From contig JAACZU010000003.1 in the NCBI GenBank assembly GCA_009996615.1, positions 176,524 to 240,523 on the forward strand: a stretch of DNA of 64,000 bases, written 5' to 3'. Position 1 is the first letter of the stretch. Each line of letters opens with the position of its first letter. The translations under genes and the position numbers were made by a program. Positions 46,417 to 54,907 of this stretch are shown piece by piece. Below the pieces are notes generated by a model. The model did not search any database. It was not told the origin of the DNA and saw only the letters and a list, made by a program, of their open reading frames with translations. Source of the stretch: Rhodanobacteraceae bacterium (GTDB taxonomy: Bacteria > Pseudomonadota > Gammaproteobacteria > Xanthomonadales > Rhodanobacteraceae).

Positions 46417-47943
46417 TCAATGGTCGGCGACCACCGACGGCGCGACGCCGTGCCTTACCGGCCGCAGCAACAGCAGCAGCGGGATCGCCGCCACCGTCAT
46501 CACCATCATCAGCCAGAAGTCGTTGAGGAATGCGATGGCAGAGGCCTGGCGCGTGACTTCGCCGTTCAGCGCGGCGAGGCCGCTGGCGGAGCCGTGCGTC
46601 AGCGCGGCGAGCTGCGCCGCGTTGTCGCCGAACGGGGTCAGCCGCGCGGCGAGCTCGGCGTGGTTGACCTGCGTGTTGCGCGACAGCAGCGTCATCACGA
46701 TCGAGATGCCGACGCTGGAGCCGATGTTGCGCGTCAGGCTGAAGATGCCGGCTGCCTCGGTACGCGCGGCCATCGGCAGGGTCGAGTAGGCGACGGTCGA
46801 GATCGGCACGAACACGAGGCCGAGACCGAGGCCCTGCACGACGCCGGTCAGGACGATCAGGCGCTCGGGTACGTCGAGGCTGAAGTGCATCATCTGGTAC
46901 AGCGAAAACGCGGTCAGCAGCATGCCGACGCCGGCGAGCAGGCGTGCGTCGACGCCGCGCGCGAGCAGGCGGCCGACCAGCATCATCGCGATCAGCGTGC
47001 CGACGCCTCGCGGCGCGAGCAGCAGGCCGGTCGTGACGACCGGGTAGTTCATCAGGTTCTGCAGGAACGGCGGCAGCAGCGCCATCGTCGCGAACAGCAC
47101 CACGCCGAGCACGAAGATGAACAGGTTACTGGCGAGGAAGTTGCGGTCGGCGAACAGGCCGAGGTCGAGGAACGGCCGCGCGCTCAGCTTCCAGTGGACC
47201 CAGTACAGGTAGAAGCCGAGGAACGCCAGCGCAGCCTCGACCTGGATCTCGACCGAGCCGAACCAGTCCTGCTGCTCGCCGCGGTCGAGGAACAGCTGCA
47301 GCGCGCCGATGCCGAGCGCGAGGAAGGCGAAGCCGCGCCAGTCGAAGCGCGATGTGCGCGTGTCGTCGGTCGGCAGGCTGGTGGCGACGCCGAACAGCGC
47401 GAGCGCGCCGATCGGCACGTTGATCAGGAACACCCAGTGCCAGCTCCAGCTGTCGGTCAGCCAGCCGCCGAGCGGCGGGCCGAGGATCGGCCCGACCATC
47501 ACGCCCATGCCCCACAGCGCCATCGCCGCGCCATGCTTCTCGCGCGGGTAGACGTCGAGCAGGGTCGACTGCGACAGCGGCACCAGCGAGGCGCCGAACA
47601 GGCCCTGCAGCAGGCGGAACGCGACCATCGCGCCGATGCTGCTGGCCAGCCCGCACAACACCGACGCCAGCGTGAAGCCGGCGATCGCGATCAGGAGCAG
47701 GCGGCGCCGGCCCATGATCGAGGCGAGCCAGCCGGTCGCCGGCGTGGCGATCGCGGCGGCGACGATGTAGGAGGTCAGCACCCACGAGATCTGGTCCTGC
47801 GTCGCCGACAGCGTGCCCTGCATGTTCGGCAGGGCGACGTTGGCGATCGTCGTATCGAGCGCCTGCATCAGCGTGGCGAGCATGACCGACACGACCAGCA
47901 GGCCACGGTTGGCGACTTCGCGATGGGTGGAGGTGGTGGTCAT
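46417..47943 (-). CDS. emrB: DHA2 family multidrug efflux MFS transporter
   Basis: A 508-residue, 14-helix drug:H+ antiporter of the EmrB type. Helix 1 carries LMQALDTTIANVALP (motif D1), with MGRRRLLL in loop 2-3 (motif A) and the helix-5 motif C at GPILGPPLGG. It is expected to form a tripartite pump with the EmrA-like adaptor encoded just upstream and an outer-membrane factor located elsewhere. The ATG is at 47943. A REP palindrome fills the 118 bp to emrA. The substrate range is unknown. Confidence 0.92.
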   Translation of the reverse strand: MTTTSTHREVANRGLLVVSVMLATLMQALDTTIANVALPNMQGTLSATQDQISWVLTSYIVAAAIATPATGWLASIMGRRRLLLIAIAGFTLASVLCGLASSIGAMVAFRLLQGLFGASLVPLSQSTLLDVYPREKHGAAMALWGMGVMVGPILGPPLGGWLTDSWSWHWVFLINVPIGALALFGVATSLPTDDTRTSRFDWRGFAFLALGIGALQLFLDRGEQQDWFGSVEIQVEAALAFLGFYLYWVHWKLSARPFLDLGLFADRNFLASNLFIFVLGVVLFATMALLPPFLQNLMNYPVVTTGLLLAPRGVGTLIAMMLVGRLLARGVDARLLAGVGMLLTAFSLYQMMHFSLDVPERLIVLTGVVQGLGLGLVFVPISTVAYSTLPMAARTEAAGIFSLTRNIGSSVGISIVMTLLSRNTQVNHAELAARLTPFGDNAAQLAALTHGSASGLAALNGEVTRQASAIAFLNDFWLMMVMTVAAIPLLLLLRPVRHGVAPSVVADH

Positions 47944-47985
47944 CGAAGGTGAGTCGTCGGATCAACCGCTGCGCGCACGTCGGCC

Positions 47986-48057
47986 GTAGGAGCGCACCCT
48001 GTGCGCGACCCGCTGGCCGATGCGCTGCACGCGGTGGCGCACAGGGTGCGCTCCTAC
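47986..48057. repeat. REP-type palindrome between emrA and emrB
   Basis: Perfect 21-bp arms (left 47986-48006, starting GTAGGAGCGCACCCTGTGCG; right 48037-48057) enclose a 30-nt loop with its own GC pairs. GTAGGAGCGCACCCTGTGCGC elements are common in Xanthomonadales and pseudomonads. The hairpin lies within the predicted emrA-emrB message. Confidence 0.88.
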
Positions 48058-48061
48058 AAAA

Positions 48062-49177
48062 TCAGTGCGTCTGCGCGACACGCGCAGCCGGCTCGCGCGC
48101 GCCCTGCCAGCGCCCGAGCACCGAGTTCTGCCGGCCGGTGTCGATCTCGACCAGCGCGCTCATGCCGGCGCGCAGGATCATGCCGTCGTGGTCCGGCTCG
48201 GCGATCTCCAGCCGCACCGGGATGCGCTGCACGATCTTGACCCAGTTGCCGGTCGCGTTCTGCGCCGGCAGCAGCGAGAACTCGGCGCCGGAGGCCGGAC
48301 TGATCGAGGCGACGCGCGCCTGCCATTTGCGGCCCGGGAACGTGTCGACCTCGACCGTCGCCTGCTGGCCGACCGCGACGTGGGTCAGGTCGGTCTCCTT
48401 GAAGTTCGCATCGACCCACAGCGTGTTCGCGACCAGCGGCATCGCGGCCTGGCCGACGGCGAGGAAATCGCCTGGCTGCAGCGTGGTCTTGCCGATCGTG
48501 CCGTCCATCGGCGCGCGCACGGTGGCATGGTCGAGGTCGAGCTGCGCCTGCGCGAGCTGGGCCAGCGCCAGCTTGTAGCCGGCCAGCTGCTCGTCCGGCG
48601 TGCCGGGCAGGCCGCCGAGCATGTTCTCCGCCTTCGCCACCGCGGCCGCGTCGGCGTCGCGCTTGGCGCGCGCTGCGGCGAGGTTGTTGGCCGCGTCGTC
48701 GAGTGCAGCCTGTGCGATCAGGCCGCGGCCACGCAGTTCCTTCAGGCGGTCGTACTGCTGCTGCTTGAAGACCACGTCGGCCGTCGCCGAACGCAGGTCG
48801 GCCTGCGCCGAGGCATAGCCGTTGCGCGCCGCCCCGAGCAAGCTCTTCACCGACTCGGCCTGCGCCTGCATCCGCGCCAGCGCGATCTCGAGCGGCTGCG
48901 GGTCGATGCGGAACAACACGTCGCCCTTGCGCACGCCCTGGTTCTCGCGCACCGCGACCTCGACCACGCGGCCGCCGATCTGCGGCGCGATGGTGACGCG
49001 GTCGGCCTGCACGTAGGCGTTGTCGGTCGAGGCGTAGCGGCCGGAGGTCAGGTACAGCCAGCCGCCGGCGCCGAGCACCAGTGCCGGGCCGGCGATCCAC
49101 ATCAGGGCGCGGGTCCAGTTGCGGCGGCGCGCAGGCGCCGCGGGGGTTTCATCGAGTCGCGGTTGCTGGTCGGTCAT
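48062..49177 (-). CDS. emrA: HlyD-family efflux adaptor (EmrA-type)
   Basis: A 371-residue membrane fusion protein with one N-terminal helix (TRALMWIAGPALVLGAGGWLYL). It has the barrel-sandwich halves YVQADRVTIAPQIGGRVVEV and VRAPMDGTIGKTTLQPGDF, and a long coiled-coil hairpin (residues ~95-200, for example ARMQAQAESVKSLLGAARN and AKAENMLGG). It links the EmrB transporter to an outer-membrane channel. The ATG is at 49177. Its first 29 bases overlap the end of the marR gene, indicating one operon marR-emrA-emrB. Confidence 0.92.
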   Translation of the reverse strand: MTDQQPRLDETPAAPARRRNWTRALMWIAGPALVLGAGGWLYLTSGRYASTDNAYVQADRVTIAPQIGGRVVEVAVRENQGVRKGDVLFRIDPQPLEIALARMQAQAESVKSLLGAARNGYASAQADLRSATADVVFKQQQYDRLKELRGRGLIAQAALDDAANNLAAARAKRDADAAAVAKAENMLGGLPGTPDEQLAGYKLALAQLAQAQLDLDHATVRAPMDGTIGKTTLQPGDFLAVGQAAMPLVANTLWVDANFKETDLTHVAVGQQATVEVDTFPGRKWQARVASISPASGAEFSLLPAQNATGNWVKIVQRIPVRLEIAEPDHDGMILRAGMSALVEIDTGRQNSVLGRWQGAREPAARVAQTH

Positions 49178-49637
49178 GGTCGTTGCGGTCCGGTTCGGTC
49201 GCGCCGTCGAGCGCGACGAGGTTGTTCTTGATCTGCGCAAGCACGCGCAGCAGCGTGTCGAAATCGGCCTGCGCGATCCCGCGCAACGCGTCGTCGCGCA
49301 GACCGCCGGCGATCACTTCCATCTCGTCGACGACCGCGTGCGCCTTCGCGGTCAGGTACAGGCACCAGCGGCGGCGGTCGGCCGGATCGGCGCGGCGCTC
49401 GACGTAGCCGGTCTTCTCGAGCCGGTCGATCACGCGGCCGACCGGGATCGGCTCCATGTCGAGGCGGTCGGCCAGCTCGATCTGGCTGAGGCCCTCGGCG
49501 CGGCGGATCGTCTTCAGCGCGCGCCACTGCGCGCGCGTCAGCGCAAAGCGCGTGGCGCGGCGGTCGAAGTGCTTGCGCAACTGCAAGGTGACGTCCTGGC
49601 AGAGGTAGGCGAACGTGCTGTTGGTGGCCTTGACCAT
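49149..49637 (-). CDS. MarR family transcriptional regulator
   Basis: A 162-residue winged-helix repressor. The recognition region is GLSQIELADRLDMEPIPVGR followed by VIDRLEKTGYVERRADPADR, the MarR signature DxRxxxLxLT appearing as DRRRWCLYLTAKAH. It heads the efflux operon and overlaps emrA by 29 bp, so it most likely represses its own operon until a drug-like ligand binds. The ATG is at 49637, just downstream of a consensus-like promoter at 49649-49677. Confidence 0.92.
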   Translation of the reverse strand: MVKATNSTFAYLCQDVTLQLRKHFDRRATRFALTRAQWRALKTIRRAEGLSQIELADRLDMEPIPVGRVIDRLEKTGYVERRADPADRRRWCLYLTAKAHAVVDEMEVIAGGLRDDALRGIAQADFDTLLRVLAQIKNNLVALDGATEPDRNDHDRPATATR

Positions 49638-49648
49638 GATGGACGCGA

Positions 49649-49677
49649 ATATTATGGACTAGGCAGGCTATTTTCAA
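49649..49677 (-). promoter_or_regulatory. Sigma-70 promoter of the marR-emrA-emrB operon
   Basis: On the minus strand TTGAAA (-35) and TAATAT (-10) are separated by exactly 17 bases, only about a dozen bases before the marR ATG. The region is strikingly AT-rich for this genome. The intervening TAGCCTGCCTA is a short inverted repeat that could be the MarR operator. Confidence 0.75.
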
Positions 49678-49808
49678 TACTGCGGAGTTCAGTTGGCCGG
49701 AGTTGTCGCCGCCGTGGCGGCCAAGGCTATGATGGTGCTTCGCAGCAAGCGCCCGTCCGCGCCAGCGAACGGCTTCCGGCCCCTCTCCGCCCACCAGGAA
49801 CCGCCGCC

Positions 49809-50765
49809 ATGATCCACGCCAGCATCGTCGACACCATCGGCCGCACCCCGATCGTCAAGCTGCACCGCATGCCGCCGCAGCACGTCGAACTCTACGTCAA
49901 GGTCGAAGCGTTCAATCCCGGCGGCTCGGTCAAGGACCGCCTCGCGCTCGCGATCATCCTCGACGCCGAGCAGAAGGGCCTGCTCAAGCCCGGCGACACC
50001 GTGATCGAGGCGACCTCCGGCAACACCGGCGTCGCGCTGGCGATGGTCTGCGCCGCGCGCGGCTACAAGTTCGTCGCGATCATGACGGAGACGTTCTCGA
50101 TCGAGCGGCGCAAGCTGATGCGGGCCTACGGCGCCAAGGTGATCCTGACCCCGGCCGCCGAGCGCGGCAGCGGCATGGTGCGCAAGGCCGAGGAACTGGC
50201 GAAGAAGCATGGCTGGTTCCTCGCCCGGCAATTCCAGAACCCGGCCAACCCGACCTACCACCGCAACACGACCGCGGCCGAGATCCTGCAGGCGTTCGCA
50301 GGCCGCCGGCTCGACTACTTCGTGTCCGGCTGGGGCACCGGCGGCACGCTGACCGGCGTCGGCGAGATGCTGCGCCTGGCGCGGCCGGAGGTGCAGGTGA
50401 TCGCGACCGAACCGGCCGGCGCCGCGCTGCTCGCTGGCCACGAATGGCAGCCGCACAAGATCCAGGGCTGGACGCCGGACTTCCTGCCCGAGGTGCTCAG
50501 CCGCACCGTCGCGCATGCGATCGAGCCGGTCGACGACGTGCTCGCGCGCGACACCGCGCGGCGCCTGGCGGCCGAGGAAGGCATCTTCGCCGGCCTCTCC
50601 GCCGGCGGCACGCTGGCCGCCGCGCTGAAGGTCGCCGAACGCGCGGCGCCCGGTTCGGTGCTGCTGGCGATGCTGCCCGACACCGGCGAGCGCTACCTGT
50701 CGACGTTCCTGCTCGAGGGCGTCAACGAAGGCTCCGACGACGAGTGGCTGGCGGGGTTGGGTTGA
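49809..50765 (+). CDS. cysK: Cysteine synthase family protein (O-acetylserine sulfhydrylase-like)
   Basis: A 318-residue PLP enzyme (fold type II) making cysteine from O-acetylserine and sulfide. The Schiff-base Lys42 is in PGGSVKDR, the substrate loop is EATSGNTG (67-74), the phosphate loop GTGGT lies in SGWGTGGTLTGVG, and FAGLSAGGTLAAA is the late conserved segment. Both CysK and CysM share these motifs; CysK is favoured by length and overall pattern. The ATG at 49809 has AGGAACC upstream. It is divergent from the marR operon. A hairpin terminator follows at 50795. Confidence 0.9.
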   Translation: MIHASIVDTIGRTPIVKLHRMPPQHVELYVKVEAFNPGGSVKDRLALAIILDAEQKGLLKPGDTVIEATSGNTGVALAMVCAARGYKFVAIMTETFSIERRKLMRAYGAKVILTPAAERGSGMVRKAEELAKKHGWFLARQFQNPANPTYHRNTTAAEILQAFAGRRLDYFVSGWGTGGTLTGVGEMLRLARPEVQVIATEPAGAALLAGHEWQPHKIQGWTPDFLPEVLSRTVAHAIEPVDDVLARDTARRLAAEEGIFAGLSAGGTLAAALKVAERAAPGSVLLAMLPDTGERYLSTFLLEGVNEGSDDEWLAGLG

Positions 50766-50794
50766 CGCGTCGGTGTGCGAAAGCACCAACAAAA

Positions 50795-50816
50795 ACGGGC
50801 GCCTCGCGGCGCCCGT
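50795..50816. terminator. Bidirectional hairpin terminator between cysK and the aldolase gene
   Basis: A 9-bp perfect stem (ACGGGCGCC / GGCGCCCGT) closes a TCGC loop. It is flanked by AAAA on the left and CTTGCTT on the right, between the convergent stops of cysK and the class I aldolase. Confidence 0.8.
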
Positions 50817-50848
50817 CTTGCTTGCAGCGTGAAGCGAGGGTTCGCCGC

Positions 50849-51859
50849 TTACACGCCCTTCTTCCACTGCCCCAGCGCCGCCAGGCCGTTCTGCTTCGCG
50901 CGCAGCGCGACCATCGCCTGCGCCTCGGCGTAGTTGGCCTGCATGTCGGCGCCCCACAGCTTCAGCGCGGCGGACTGCATCGCGCGGCCGTACGAGAACG
51001 ACAGCGGCCACGGGTGCGGGCCCATCTGGTTCATCGCGTTCAGGTGCGCGGTGGCCTGCTCGTCGCTCTGGCCGCCGGACAGGAACACGATGCCCGGCAG
51101 CGTGGCCGGCACGGCGGACTTCAGGCAGCGGATGGTCGCCTCGGCGACTTCCTCGGTGCTGGCCTGGTCTTCGCAGTCCTTGCCCGACACTACCATGCTC
51201 GCCTTCAGGATCGTGCCCTCGAGCAGCACGTTGTGCTCGTACAGCGCGCCGAACAGCGAACGCAGCGTCGCCTCGGTGACTTCGTAGCAGACGTCGATGT
51301 CGTGGTTGCCGTCCATCAGCACTTCCGGCTCGACCATCGGCACGATGCCTGCTTCCTGGCACAGCGCGGCGTAGCGCGCCAGCGCGTGCGCGTTCGCCTC
51401 GATGCAGGTACCGCTGGGCGTGTCCTCGCCGATCGTGATGACCGCGCGCCACTTGGCGAACTTCGCGCCGAGCTTGGCGTACTCGGCCAAACGCTCGCGC
51501 AGGCCGTCGAGGCCCTCGGTGACCAGCTCGCCCGGGAAGCCGGCCAGCGGCTTGGCGCCGGTGTCGACCTTGATGCCCGGCAGCACGCCGGCGTCCATCA
51601 TGACCTTCGTGAACGGCACGCCGGCCTTGGTCGCCTGGCGGATCGTCTCGTCGTACAGGATCGCGCCGGAGATGTGCTCGCCGAGCCTGGGCGTGGTCAG
51701 CAGCATCTCGCGATAGGCGCGGCGGTTCTCCTCGGTGTTCGGCACGCCGACGGAGTCGAAGCGCTTCTTGATCGTGCTGGTGGACTCGTCGATCGCGATG
51801 ATGCCCTTGCCCGGCGCGACCATCGCCTGGGCGATGCTTTCAAGCTCTTCGATGCTCAT
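50849..51859 (-). CDS. Fructose-bisphosphate aldolase, class I
   Basis: A 336-residue glycolytic enzyme splitting fructose 1,6-bisphosphate into DHAP and glyceraldehyde 3-phosphate by a Schiff base. The N-terminal GKGIIAIDESTSTIKKRF and the catalytic Lys219 in LLEGTILKASMV are diagnostic of the eukaryote-like class I family, as are FLSGGQSDEQAT and ALKLWGG-like SAALKLWGA. No class II metal site is present. The ATG at 51859 has GACGGAG six bases upstream. It is the last gene of the pgk-pyk-aldolase neighbourhood on the minus strand. A TATAAT lies about 75 bp upstream. Confidence 0.95.
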   Translation of the reverse strand: MSIEELESIAQAMVAPGKGIIAIDESTSTIKKRFDSVGVPNTEENRRAYREMLLTTPRLGEHISGAILYDETIRQATKAGVPFTKVMMDAGVLPGIKVDTGAKPLAGFPGELVTEGLDGLRERLAEYAKLGAKFAKWRAVITIGEDTPSGTCIEANAHALARYAALCQEAGIVPMVEPEVLMDGNHDIDVCYEVTEATLRSLFGALYEHNVLLEGTILKASMVVSGKDCEDQASTEEVAEATIRCLKSAVPATLPGIVFLSGGQSDEQATAHLNAMNQMGPHPWPLSFSYGRAMQSAALKLWGADMQANYAEAQAMVALRAKQNGLAALGQWKKGV

Positions 51860-51933
51860 CACTGGCTCCGTCAAAACGAAAAAGAACGCGGCCGCGGCTC
51901 GCGCCGGCCGGGTTGGGAAAATTCGGGACCGCG

Positions 51934-51939
51934 ATTATA
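51934..51939 (-). promoter_or_regulatory. Candidate -10 box of the class I aldolase gene
   Basis: A perfect TATAAT on the minus strand, 75 bp before the ATG, in otherwise very GC-rich sequence. No good -35 element is seen at 16-18 bp, so an activator may be needed, or the match may be fortuitous. Confidence 0.45.
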
Positions 51940-51990
51940 GGCCAGTTCGGCGCGCCCTGCCCGGCGCGCCCGAGCCGGTCGCCCAACCTG

Positions 51991-52434
51991 TCAGCGGTCC
52001 TTCCAGGTGAGGCCGTCCACCGCGCATTTCTGCATCACCGCAGTGCGCTCGGCCGGATCGGCCGGCAGGTTGAACGGGAAGATCAGCCAGCTGAACACAC
52101 GCTCGCGGCCGCTGTTGAACGCGGTCGGCTCGAAATGCAGCCCGCTGGCGATGCTGCGCGCGATCTTGCCGAAGTCGCCGTCGGGCACGACGCGCTGCAC
52201 CTTGATCGTGCTGGTGTTGCCGTTGGCCTCGACCACGAACGAAACCGTCGCGCAGCCCGGCGCCTGCACGTTCTTGGCGTAGTTCGGCACGTCGGCCTCG
52301 ACCGACGAGTTGATCATCGTCCACCAGTTGGCCAGCTTGTCCGGCTGCACCAGGCGCGGCGGCGAGGTGTCCATCGACTGCGCGAAGGCGGCGCCGCAGC
52401 CGGCCAGCAGGAGTACGGCCATCGTTCGAATCAT
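51991..52434 (-). CDS. TonB C-terminal domain-like exported protein
   Basis: 147 residues. A signal peptide (MIRTMAVLLLAGCGAAFAQ, possibly a lipoprotein at Cys13) is followed by a TonB_C-like domain: YAKNVQAPGCATVSFVVEAN, then TIKVQRVVPDGDFGKIARS. It lacks the N-terminal helix with the SHLS motif and the Pro-rich spacer of a true TonB, so it is unlikely to energise receptors by itself. GGGAGTACCACA precedes the ATG at 52434. It sits between pyk and the aldolase gene on the same strand. Confidence 0.72.
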   Translation of the reverse strand: MIRTMAVLLLAGCGAAFAQSMDTSPPRLVQPDKLANWWTMINSSVEADVPNYAKNVQAPGCATVSFVVEANGNTSTIKVQRVVPDGDFGKIARSIASGLHFEPTAFNSGRERVFSWLIFPFNLPADPAERTAVMQKCAVDGLTWKDR

Positions 52435-52555
52435 TGTGGTACTCCCGGATTGGTGCGATCGAGCGATCGCGTAAGCGGATTCTACGACCGCCGCCCGCGG
52501 CGGCCGCCGGTTGGCGGCGGCCGTTCAGCCGCGCGCCGGTTTTGTGCGTCGGCGC

Positions 52556-54022
52556 CTAGAGGTCGCCCAGCCCTTCGGCCACGCCGCCCTCGCCGACCTT
52601 GAGCAGCTTGAGCGTATTGGTGCCGCCCAGGCGCCCGGTGTGGTCGCCGGTGGTGATCAGCACGCGGTCGCCGACGGCGAGGTGGCCGAGGCGGAACAGG
52701 TGCTGCACCGCATCGCGCGTGGCCTGGGTCGGGCCGACGCCGCGCGCGTCGAAGTCGATCGGGTGCACGTCGCAGTACAGCTGCATGCGCCGGCGCGCGG
52801 CGGCGTTGCGCGACAGCGCGTAGATCGGCACGGTCGAGCGGTAGCGCGACAGCCACTGTGCGGTCGCGCCGCTCTCGGTCAACGCGACGATCGCGCGCAC
52901 GCCGATCTGCGTGGCGATGAACATCGCGCCGAGCGCGATCGCCTGATCGCTGCGCTCGAGCCGGTGCGCACCGCCGCGCAGGTCCGCGCGCGGCTCGAAC
53001 TGGCGCTCGGCGCCGAGGCAGACGCGGCGCATCGCCGCGACCGCCTTGTCCGGGTGGCGGCCGGCCGCGGTTTCCTGCGACAGCATGACCGCGTCGGTGC
53101 CGTCGATGACCGCGTTGGCGACGTCGAGCACCTCGGCACGCGTCGGGATCGGCGACTCGACCATCGACTGCATCATCTGCGTCGCGGTGATCACGACGCG
53201 GCTGCGCGCGAGCGCTTCACGGATGATCTTCTTCTGCAGGCCCGGCAGTTCGGCGTCGCCGATCTCCACGCCGAGGTCGCCGCGCGCGACCATCACCGCG
53301 TCGGACGCCTCGACGATTTCGCCGAGGTTGTCGATCGCCTCGGCGCGCTCGATCTTGGCGACCAGCGCGGCCTCGCCGCCGGCCGCGCGCAGCAGCGCGC
53401 GCGCCTGCTCGACGTCGGCGGCACACTTGACGAACGACACGGCGAGGAAGTCCACGCGCAGGTCCGCGGCGAGCTGGATGTCGCGGCGGTCCTTGTCCGA
53501 CAGCGCGGCGACGGTGAGGCCGCCGCCGAGCCGGTTGATGCCCTTGCGGTCGGACAGGCGCCCGCCGGTCAGCACGACGCAGCGGATCTGCCGGTCCGCC
53601 ACCTCGACCACTTCCAGCACGATCAGGCCGTCGTCGAGCACCAGCACGTCGGCCGGCTGCACGTCGCGCCACAGGTCGTGGTAGCTGACGCCGACGCGCG
53701 TCGCGTCACCGGCCGGCGCGTCGGGGCGGCAGTCGATCGTGAACGGCTGCTCCGGCTCGAGCTGGACCGCGCCTTGGGCGAAGCGCTCGATGCGGATCTT
53801 CGGTCCCTGCAGGTCGGCCAGCACGGCGACCTCGCGGCCGAGTTCCTGCGCCGCCACGTGCACGGCGGCGGCGCGCGCGCGGTGGTCATCGGCGCTGCCG
53901 TGCGAGAGGTTCAGGCGCACCACGTCGACGCCCTCGGCCAGCAGTTGTCTCAACGCGCCCGGCGCGTCGGTCGCCGGGCCGAGGGTGGCGATGATCTTGG
54001 TGCGGCGCAGCTGTTCGGGCAC
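52556..54022 (-). CDS. pyk: Pyruvate kinase
   Basis: A 488-residue enzyme converting phosphoenolpyruvate and ADP to pyruvate and ATP. Family motifs are RRTKIIATLGPATD at the start, VRLNLSHGSADDH, ADLQGPKIRIERF, KIERAEAIDNLGEIVEASD and VMVARGDLGVEI with the catalytic segment, then ATQMMQSMVESPIPTRAEV. The C-terminal allosteric-type domain has ALSRNAAARRRMQLY. The GTG at 54022 (GGAG eight bases upstream) fits the normal N-terminus; the frame further upstream overlaps a divergent gene. It belongs to the pgk/pyk/aldolase cluster. Confidence 0.95.
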   Translation of the reverse strand: MPEQLRRTKIIATLGPATDAPGALRQLLAEGVDVVRLNLSHGSADDHRARAAAVHVAAQELGREVAVLADLQGPKIRIERFAQGAVQLEPEQPFTIDCRPDAPAGDATRVGVSYHDLWRDVQPADVLVLDDGLIVLEVVEVADRQIRCVVLTGGRLSDRKGINRLGGGLTVAALSDKDRRDIQLAADLRVDFLAVSFVKCAADVEQARALLRAAGGEAALVAKIERAEAIDNLGEIVEASDAVMVARGDLGVEIGDAELPGLQKKIIREALARSRVVITATQMMQSMVESPIPTRAEVLDVANAVIDGTDAVMLSQETAAGRHPDKAVAAMRRVCLGAERQFEPRADLRGGAHRLERSDQAIALGAMFIATQIGVRAIVALTESGATAQWLSRYRSTVPIYALSRNAAARRRMQLYCDVHPIDFDARGVGPTQATRDAVQHLFRLGHLAVGDRVLITTGDHTGRLGGTNTLKLLKVGEGGVAEGLGDL

Positions 54023-54086
54023 TAGGGCACTCCGGCAATTCAATCGGCCTAAGCTACCACAGCGAAACTGCGCGCCGAGGCGTGCG

Positions 54087-54836
54087 ATGGTCACCGCGAC
54101 GTTCCGCTTCCACGAGGAGTTGAACGACTTCCTCGCGCCGGCGCGGCGCGGGCGCGAGTTCGCCTGCGCCTGCGCACGTGCGGCGACGACGAAGCACATG
54201 ATCGAGGCCCTCGGCGTGCCGCACACCGAGGTCGAACTGGTGCTCGTCAACGGCGAGTCGGCCGGCTTCGACCGGGTGCTCCGCGACGGCGATCGCGTCG
54301 CGGTCTACCCGACGCTCGCGGCGCTCGACGGCACGCCGCTGCCGCGCGAGCACGCGCCGCCGCCGCGGCCGCCGCGCTTCATCGCCGATGCGCACCTCGG
54401 CGGCGTCGCGCATTTTCTGCGCCTGTGCGGGTTCGACACGCTGTTCGACGCGCATTTCCAGGACGCGGAGATCGAACGCCTCGCCGCGCGCGACGGACGC
54501 ATCGTGCTGACCCGCGACCGCGAACTGCTCAAGCGCCGCACGATCACGCATGGTTGCTACGTGCATGCGCTCAAGCCGGAGCAGCAGGTGCGCGAGATCG
54601 TGCGGCGGCTCGATCTTGCGCGCAGCGTGCGACCGTTCACGCGCTGCCTGTGCTGCAACACCCCGACGCGCGCCGCCGACAAGGAGGAAGTCGCGCAGCG
54701 GCTGCCGCCGTCGGTGCGCGCGCAGCACACGCGCTTCACCGCCTGCGACGGCTGCGGCCGCGTGTTCTGGGAAGGCTCGCACTGGCGGCGCATGCGCGCG
54801 CTGGTGGATGCGGTGCTGGCGGAGTCGGCCGCGTGA
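54087..54836 (+). CDS. Ubiquitin-fold plus Mut7-C (PIN-like) RNase-domain protein
   Basis: A 249-residue two-domain protein. Residues 1-80 form a ubiquitin/MoaD-like fold (VTATFRFHEELNDFL; EVELVLVNGESAGFDR; DGDRVAVYPTL). Residues 97-249 are the Mut7-C domain: the first acidic residue in FIADAHLGGVAHFLRLCGFD (Asp101), then ILTRDRELLKRR (142-144), and a zinc ribbon from CLCCN (187-190) and ACDGCGRVFW (220-223). Mut7-C domains are predicted PIN-like nucleases, and the ubiquitin-like part may guide partners. It is divergent from pyk by 64 bp. The ATG at 54087 has a weak GAGG site. Confidence 0.88.
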   Translation: MVTATFRFHEELNDFLAPARRGREFACACARAATTKHMIEALGVPHTEVELVLVNGESAGFDRVLRDGDRVAVYPTLAALDGTPLPREHAPPPRPPRFIADAHLGGVAHFLRLCGFDTLFDAHFQDAEIERLAARDGRIVLTRDRELLKRRTITHGCYVHALKPEQQVREIVRRLDLARSVRPFTRCLCCNTPTRAADKEEVAQRLPPSVRAQHTRFTACDGCGRVFWEGSHWRRMRALVDAVLAESAA

Positions 54837-54907
54837 CGCGATGGCGCCGCCGCGAAGACAGCTCCTTTCTCGAAGAGGCTCGAGGAGCGCGCCGCCGGCG
54901 CGCTCGG

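Noticed and set aside
45277..47952. An 891-codon plus-strand frame opposite pepP and emrB
   Set aside because: Gln/Arg/His-rich antisense translation; both minus-strand genes have complete family motifs.
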